Of a stretch of 64,000 nt of DNA, positions 59,037-64,000 are shown one piece after another. Source of the DNA: Rhizophagus clarus (taxonomy: Eukaryota > Glomeromycota > Glomeromycetes > Glomerales > Glomeraceae); the NCBI GenBank assembly GCA_015698045.1, contig BLAL01000225.1, positions 124,001 through 188,000 of the forward strand, written 5' to 3'. The translations under genes and the position numbers were made by a program. Position 1 is the stretch's first letter; every line of letters starts with the position of its first letter. Below the pieces are notes generated by a model. That model was not told the origin of the DNA and did not search any database. It saw only the letters and a list, made by a program, of their open reading frames with translations.

Positions 59037-60024
59037 TTAGAAGCGGTAAGCTGATCTATTATACAGCTCACATGTTTTTTCGTGATGACTATTGCCATCT
59101 TTAAAAATTTTTTTATAATCTGCACCACATCTAAATTTTAAATGAAACATTAATAAACGCGACGAACAGGATTACGTCAATAAGCTAGTTTGGTACTTAC
59201 AACCAACAAAATTCGTATCCACATCCGGAAGTGGTGCAGGTCATGTGAGAACACCCACCTATAAGGTGAAGAGTACAAGAGTAACATTAAATCAAACGGA
59301 TAATTTAACGTAAAATCAATAACATTATTCTAACCATTCTTAAATATTCTAATTTGACATTTGGGACAAGGTTTGGTTTCGCGATTGATAGCATCTATCG
59401 TGGCACCTTCGGTGGTCGCTTTCTCAAGATCATATTGCGCGCAGGTGCGGCCTTCGTGCCACGGGACATCGTGTGTGTAGCAAGTCTTTTGTTTACACGC
59501 GAAACAAATCATTATTGGAGCTTTATCTATTGGATAATTAGATATTACTGAGTTCATTTTCGGTATTTTCGGTTAAAATAAAAATGGAATAAATCCAACC
59601 TTGTTCAAAATGCTCTTGTCCCGAACCGCAAGTTGGATTTTTGCACCATCGAAAATCTGGCATTTTTCGTATGGCCTGACGAAAACAAAGATGGTCATAT
59701 CTGGAAAAATTTTTTATTATATTTTCTTAATATAATGGATTAGAAATCAACAACAAGCAGCAATAAGTATATGTGTTAAATCTACCTTTCAAACAAATCT
59801 TTGTCAACAACTCGCTTTATGTCCTCATATTCCATTATCTCATGGCAATCGCTCGTTAAACACTCAATATCAGTCTTACCTTTTGCATTCAATAGGTAAT
59901 TAATATTTTTGAGGAGACATTTGCGGCATATGCTATGGTTACACTTGGTAGTGGAGATCGTGAAATCGGTGATGGGAATGTCATCGCAACAAATAGTACA
60001 TTCTTTTGTCCAAGTTGAAGTCAT
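59037..60024 (-). CDS. RBR-type (RING-IBR-RING) E3 ubiquitin ligase
   Basis: Would take ubiquitin or a ubiquitin-like protein from an E2 onto a RING2 cysteine and then onto substrate. Five exons: 59786-60024, 59600-59700, 59335-59547, 59201-59258, 59037-59130; 234 residues, frame intact. RING1 at the extreme N terminus (CTICCDD, CNHSICRKCLL, C ... C), IBR in the middle (RWCKNPTCGSG; CFACKQKTCY, H, C), RING2 at the C terminus: CPKCQIRIFKNGGCSHMTC with the catalytic-position cysteine in HMTC, then CGYEFCWLCGADY. The protein is little more than the bare RBR module: no UBA, Ariadne or ubiquitin-like domain, so autoinhibition of the parkin or HHARI kind is not expected. Head-to-head with a ubiquitin-like gene 146 bp away. 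Confidence 0.9.
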
Positions 60025-60170
60025 TTCAATCTACAGATTCGTGTAGAAATATAAATTGAAAGGAAATTGTCATGTCATATATAGCCATAAAAGGATAATG
60101 TGTTACAAATATATATTTTATAGAGTTTTTCCGGAATTTGGAGTTAGATACAGCTTACTATTCAGTCATT
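60025..60170. promoter_or_regulatory. 146-bp head-to-head spacer, RBR / ubiquitin-like gene
   Basis: Shared upstream region of the divergent pair. Contains acaaatatatatttta (60106-60121), a TATA-like patch about 50 bp before the plus-strand start. Co-regulation is inferred only from geometry. Confidence 0.45.
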
Positions 60171-60775
60171 ATGATCCTATACGTAGTCCTACTCACAGGG
60201 CAAAAAATTACTCTTACTGTGCTCGCGACTGACACAATCAGAAGTGTCAAGCAGCAAATCGAGGAACGCGAAGGTAGTATAATTTTGACTTGAGTAGCAA
60301 AGAGACTACCTGGTCGTTCATTCTGAACATTCTTAATAGGAACCCCTACGAATAAACAAAGGCTTGTTTACTTAACCCAAGAACTATCCAACGAAGATAT
60401 TCTGGAAGAGTGTGGCTTCCAGAACGAGGGGATTATGTATTTGTGTATGAATCTGTTCGTTGTTATAGTCTCAGGAAAAACAATTACTCTTAGGGTGTTT
60501 GGTACTGACACCGTCGAAAACGTCAAGAAAAAAATTCAGGATCGTGAAGGTATAATTTTAGATTGGAATAACAAAGATATCCTGATTTCCCATTTTGAAT
60601 TTGTTTAATAGGAATCCCTATCGATGAACAAAGGCTTGTTTATTTGGATAAAGAACTACGCGAAGATCAAAAGACATTGATAGATTATAATGTTCAGAAT
60701 AATGGCACTATGTATATGACGATGAGACTAAAAGGAGGTAAAGACGGATTTATACATATAAGCTATTATGAGTAA
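60171..60775 (+). CDS. Divergent two-domain ubiquitin-like protein
   Basis: Three exons (60171-60273, 60340-60549, 60612-60775), 158 residues. Two ubiquitin folds in tandem. Domain 1 (about 1-72) starts [17 protein letters not shown] and is strongly diverged: Lys48 position is Gln and the LRLRGG tail is missing, running straight into domain 2. Domain 2 (about 73-147) is closer to ubiquitin: [41 protein letters not shown] with Lys at position 48, DYNVQ, and LKGG at its end, followed by [11 protein letters not shown]. Both domains are split at the same place, after the EG of the (I)xxREG segment, so they arose by duplication including the intron. The tail after GG would need a protease for conjugation; alternatively GG is followed by a missed intron (GGAG|GTAAAG). 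Confidence 0.85.
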
Positions 60776-61951
60776 ATCGGTTTGTTCATTTATTTAACTC
60801 GGAATTTGCATATTTTTATTAAACTAAAAGGTCTTGCTGTCAACCGGTTTTACAAATTTTATATGAGATACCTAGGTGCCTTAACTAACGCGAAAAAAAA
60901 TTAATCTCTCATACTGTATATTCAAAATTCTTGTATTATTAGTCTTGTATTTTTGTTTTATTTATTTATTTTTATATTTTGATGTAAATTTACGAAAAAA
61001 AAAAAATTTCACCAAGAATTTAAGTTGGATGAATTTCCCTAGCTGCCACTCGAAAAAAAAAATGCAGATCCATAGATGATAATCCGAAAATTGCTAATTT
61101 TTACAAAATCAAATATAAAAGACAAAAAATAATATATAGAACTTTTCTTTTAATTAGACCTGTAGAGAAGGTATATATTTCTATAAAAGCTGAGTAATAT
61201 TCGTATTAAAAAAAAACCAAAATTTGCAAAATCAATTACATATCTTTGGTGCTTACGTAGATTAAGGGAAACTTGGATTTAGGATAATATTAAAATTTTA
61301 AAATTTCTAAATATATACAGAAATATTTGTTATACATATTAGCTGTATTATATGCGATAAGTATATTAAAAGAAAGAAGTACAACATATATAAGTTATCT
61401 ATCCACGTTATAGGAATTCGGGATTACCAAACATGTTTTATGAGAAAAAGGAAAGGGTTTTGCCCTATAATCATATTATGAACTAGGGACGGTTATGGGA
61501 ACCGTTGTTGGGTCCGGAGCGAAAAATCTTTTGCATGACAAGAGATAAAATTAGCATTTATTGAGTAAATGTGTAAAAAAGGAACTTTTCTTTTAAGCGG
61601 CGGACGGTCACTATTGTGTGACTATACTCTTTAGAATAAAATAAAACATACAGTCAGCTCGATATAAACGAATTTTTACTGTTACGTGACATTTAATCAA
61701 TCAAATACAATAGTAATTCTCGCTATAACGAATCAACCAATTAAATTCTTTAAAATTCTTAGTCCTTCGCTTCGCTCCGGACTAATAAATATAACCAATC
61801 CGGTTATACATTTAGAAGTGTACAGCATTTGATCAATCAATTCTGCATTATTGATAATCGAAAATTTTATGATCACATGACAAGAGGAATTTCAATCAAA
61901 AAAAAAAAAGGGTCGTCTAATAATTTTAGAATTTAAAGTAGGTATTCAACA
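60776..61951. other. Intergenic region before HSP70
   Basis: 1.2 kb, no gene. 61651-61675 reads cagtcagctcgatataaacg, like the terminal sequence of Tigger/pogo elements (cag..ctcg.tataacgaa), with a second ctcgctataacgaatc at 61718; a pogo-type MITE fragment is likely. ttagtccttcgcttcgctcc followed by ggactaa (61760-61786) repeats the motif at 57558. No perfect heat-shock element was found by eye. Confidence 0.45.
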
Positions 61952-64000
61952 ATGTCAGACCAGTATGAAGGCGCTATAGGAATTGACTTGGGAACTACAT
62001 ATTCGTGTGTTGCTGTGTGGGAAAATGATGAACGCGTTGGTAAGTTATTTTAATAAAAGCAGGAGACTATTATCCAGATACCAAAAAATTTTTCTTTTCA
62101 AAATATAGAAATAATTGCTAATGAACAAGGGAACCGCACGACACCTTCGTATGTCGCCTTTGCTGACACAGAGCGTCTTATTGGTGATGCTGCTAAAAAC
62201 CAAGCGGCTATGAATCCTAAAAACACAGTTTTTGACGCGAAACGTTTAATAGGTCGACGTTTTGACGATCCAGAAGTAAAAGCCGATATAAAACATTGGC
62301 CTTTTACTGTTGTTGAAAAAGATGGTGCTCCTTTGATTCAAGTTGAATACCAGGGTGAAACGAAAAATTTTACCCCACAAGAAATATCATCGATGGTATT
62401 AACTCGTATGAAGGTATACCTAATTTATTTATTATTGTTATAGAGATGATAATTGATTTTTTACTTATCTACACAATTTCATTAATTTATAGGAAATTGC
62501 TGAGGGAAAATTAGGAAAAAAAGTCAAGAAGGCTGTTGTTACTGTTCCAGCTTATTTTAATGATTCTCAACGTCTTGCCACCAAGGATGCTGGAAAAATA
62601 GCAGGGTTAGATGTACTTCGAATTATAAATGAACCAACTGCTGCAGCTATTGCTTATGGACTTGATTCTAAAGAAACAAAAGAAAAAAATGTTTTGATAT
62701 TTGATTTGGGTGGTGGTACTTTTGATGTATCTCTCTTGACTATAACCGGGGGAGTTTTTGCTGTAAAAGCTACCGCAGGAGACACTCATTTAGGCGGGGA
62801 AGATTTTGATAACAATCTCCTTGAATACTTTAAACAAGAATTTAAGCGTAAACAAAAGCATGATATATCAGGTGATGCACGTGCTATACGTCGTTTAAGA
62901 ACTGCTTGTGAAAGAGCAAAACGTGCTTTATCTTCACAAACTCAGACTACTGTTGAAGTTGATTCATTATATGAGGGTAGTGACTTCCAAGCTAATATTA
63001 CTCGTGCGAAATTTGAGGAACTGAATTCCTCTCAATTTAGTTCTACTTTAGAACCTGTCCGTAAAGTTTTAAAAGATGCAAAAATAGAGAAAAAGGATAT
63101 ACATGAAATCGTTCTTGTAGGAGGTTCTACTCGTATTCCAAAAATTCAATCACTTCTTCAAGATTTCTTTGATGGGAAAGTATTAAATAAATCAATTAAC
63201 CCAGATGAAGCTGTTGCTTACGGAGCTGCTGTACAAGCTGCTCTTTTAACAAATCAAGCAGGTAGCGAAAAAACCCAGGATCTTTTACTTTTAGATGTAG
63301 TTCCACTTAGTTTAGGTGTTGAAACTCAAGGTGGAGTTATGGCGGTAGTTGTACCTCGAAATACCCCTATTCCAACTATCAAAAAAAAAGTTTTTACGAC
63401 AGCAGAAGATGGTCAAACTATTGTTGAATTTCCAGTATATGAAGGGGAAAGACCAATGTGTCATGATAATAATTTATTAGGGTCTTTTGAATTATCAGGA
63501 ATACCTCCAATGCCTCGTGGAGAAGCTGAGCTTGAATGTACTTTTGATATTAATGCTGATGGTATTCTTAAAGTTACAGCGAAGGATAAAGCAACTGGAC
63601 GAAAAGCTAATATTACAATTTCAAATTCGGCTGGTCGACTATCAGCTACTGATATTGAACGTATGGTTGCTGAATCAGAAAAATTCAAGGAAGAGGATAA
63701 AAAGAGTCAAGAACGTGTAGAAGCAAAACAAGAACTTGAAAATTATGTTTATCAGGTATTTAATATCTTTTAAGTATTATTTTCATTACATAATAATTGT
63801 TTAATTGAGAGAATTTTATTTTTTATTTTTTTTTTTTTTTTAGATTGAAAACACACTTAATGAACCAAATGTTGCTATGAAATTGAAACGCAATGATAAA
63901 GAATCCATTGAGAATGCTCTTTCAGGTTAGAATTTTATTAACGTGATGTAATTATCTTTTATATACTAATTACTTTAAATTTTATAGAAGCACTTGAATT
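61952..64000 (+). CDS. HSP70: Cytosolic HSP70 chaperone (cut by right window edge)
   Basis: ATP-driven chaperone of the SSA/Hsc70 type. Exons 61952-62039, 62109-62413, 62493-63755, 63844-63925 and 63988 to the edge; frame intact. Signatures: [14 protein letters not shown] (residues about 9-22), [14 protein letters not shown], and [18 protein letters not shown]; linker [16 protein letters not shown]; substrate-binding domain beginning [16 protein letters not shown]; helical lid up to the edge. No N-terminal targeting sequence, which points to a cytosolic/nuclear form; the C-terminal EEVD that would confirm it lies outside. Four introns in the visible part are unusual for strongly heat-induced fungal HSP70 genes, so a constitutive role is plausible (inference). 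Confidence 0.95.

Noticed and set aside
60171..60775. Ordinary polyubiquitin gene
   Set aside because: Domains are far from identical, the first lacks the GG terminus, Lys48 is replaced in domain 1, and an 11-residue tail follows the second GG.
61560..61951. Heat-shock element upstream of HSP70
   Set aside because: Only isolated ttc or gaa triplets were seen, none in the required alternating five-base spacing.

Overview
The window looks like nuclear DNA of an early-diverging filamentous fungus, most probably Glomeromycotina (Rhizophagus-like). This is an inference from very high A+T, many short GT-AG introns, heavy load of hAT, CACTA/Plavaka-like, pogo-like and LINE elements, and a gene set (API5, EIPR1, PITH-domain, RNA14, RFA1, septin, RBR, HSP70) that is fungal/opisthokont. 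No bacterial or organellar features were seen.

Layout. 1-29.6 kb is a transposon graveyard: an apparently intact hAT transposase running off the left edge; a full-length but dead LINE nested inside a 575-bp repeat; a CACTA/Plavaka-type transposase relic with a divergently transcribed partner gene; blocks of tandem and dispersed repeats; and a pogo-like transposase relic split by a 676-bp hAT-type MITE with a perfect 8-bp target duplication. 29.7-47.4 kb is a compact gene island with six conserved, intron-rich genes: RFA1(-), RNA14(-), PITH-domain protein(+), API5(-), EIPR1(+), septin(+). 47.4-59 kb is again repeat territory, including three arrays of exon/intron-like cassettes and a 2.5-kb segment bounded by 28-bp perfect inverted repeats. 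59-64 kb returns to genes: an RBR E3 ligase(-) head-to-head with a divergent two-domain ubiquitin-like gene(+), then HSP70(+), cut by the right edge.

How genes relate. The island holds housekeeping functions (replication protein A, mRNA 3'-end formation, vesicle tethering, cytoskeleton) with no operon logic, but several pairs share short head-to-head spacers (API5/EIPR1 153 bp, RBR/ubiquitin-like 146 bp, RNA14/PITH 254 bp), so co-regulation is possible. The RBR/ubiquitin-like pair is the most suggestive functional pairing. Exon limits given below were derived by reading splice sites and protein continuity by eye; totals were checked for reading-frame consistency.

Most unusual signals: the tandem exon-intron cassettes at 52.4-57.3 kb; inactivation of the LINE, CACTA-like and pogo-like genes mainly by nonsense changes of the kind made by C-to-T/G-to-A transitions, against an intact hAT copy; the head-to-head RBR/ubiquitin-like pair; and a one-base frame break in the otherwise conserved RFA1 gene.
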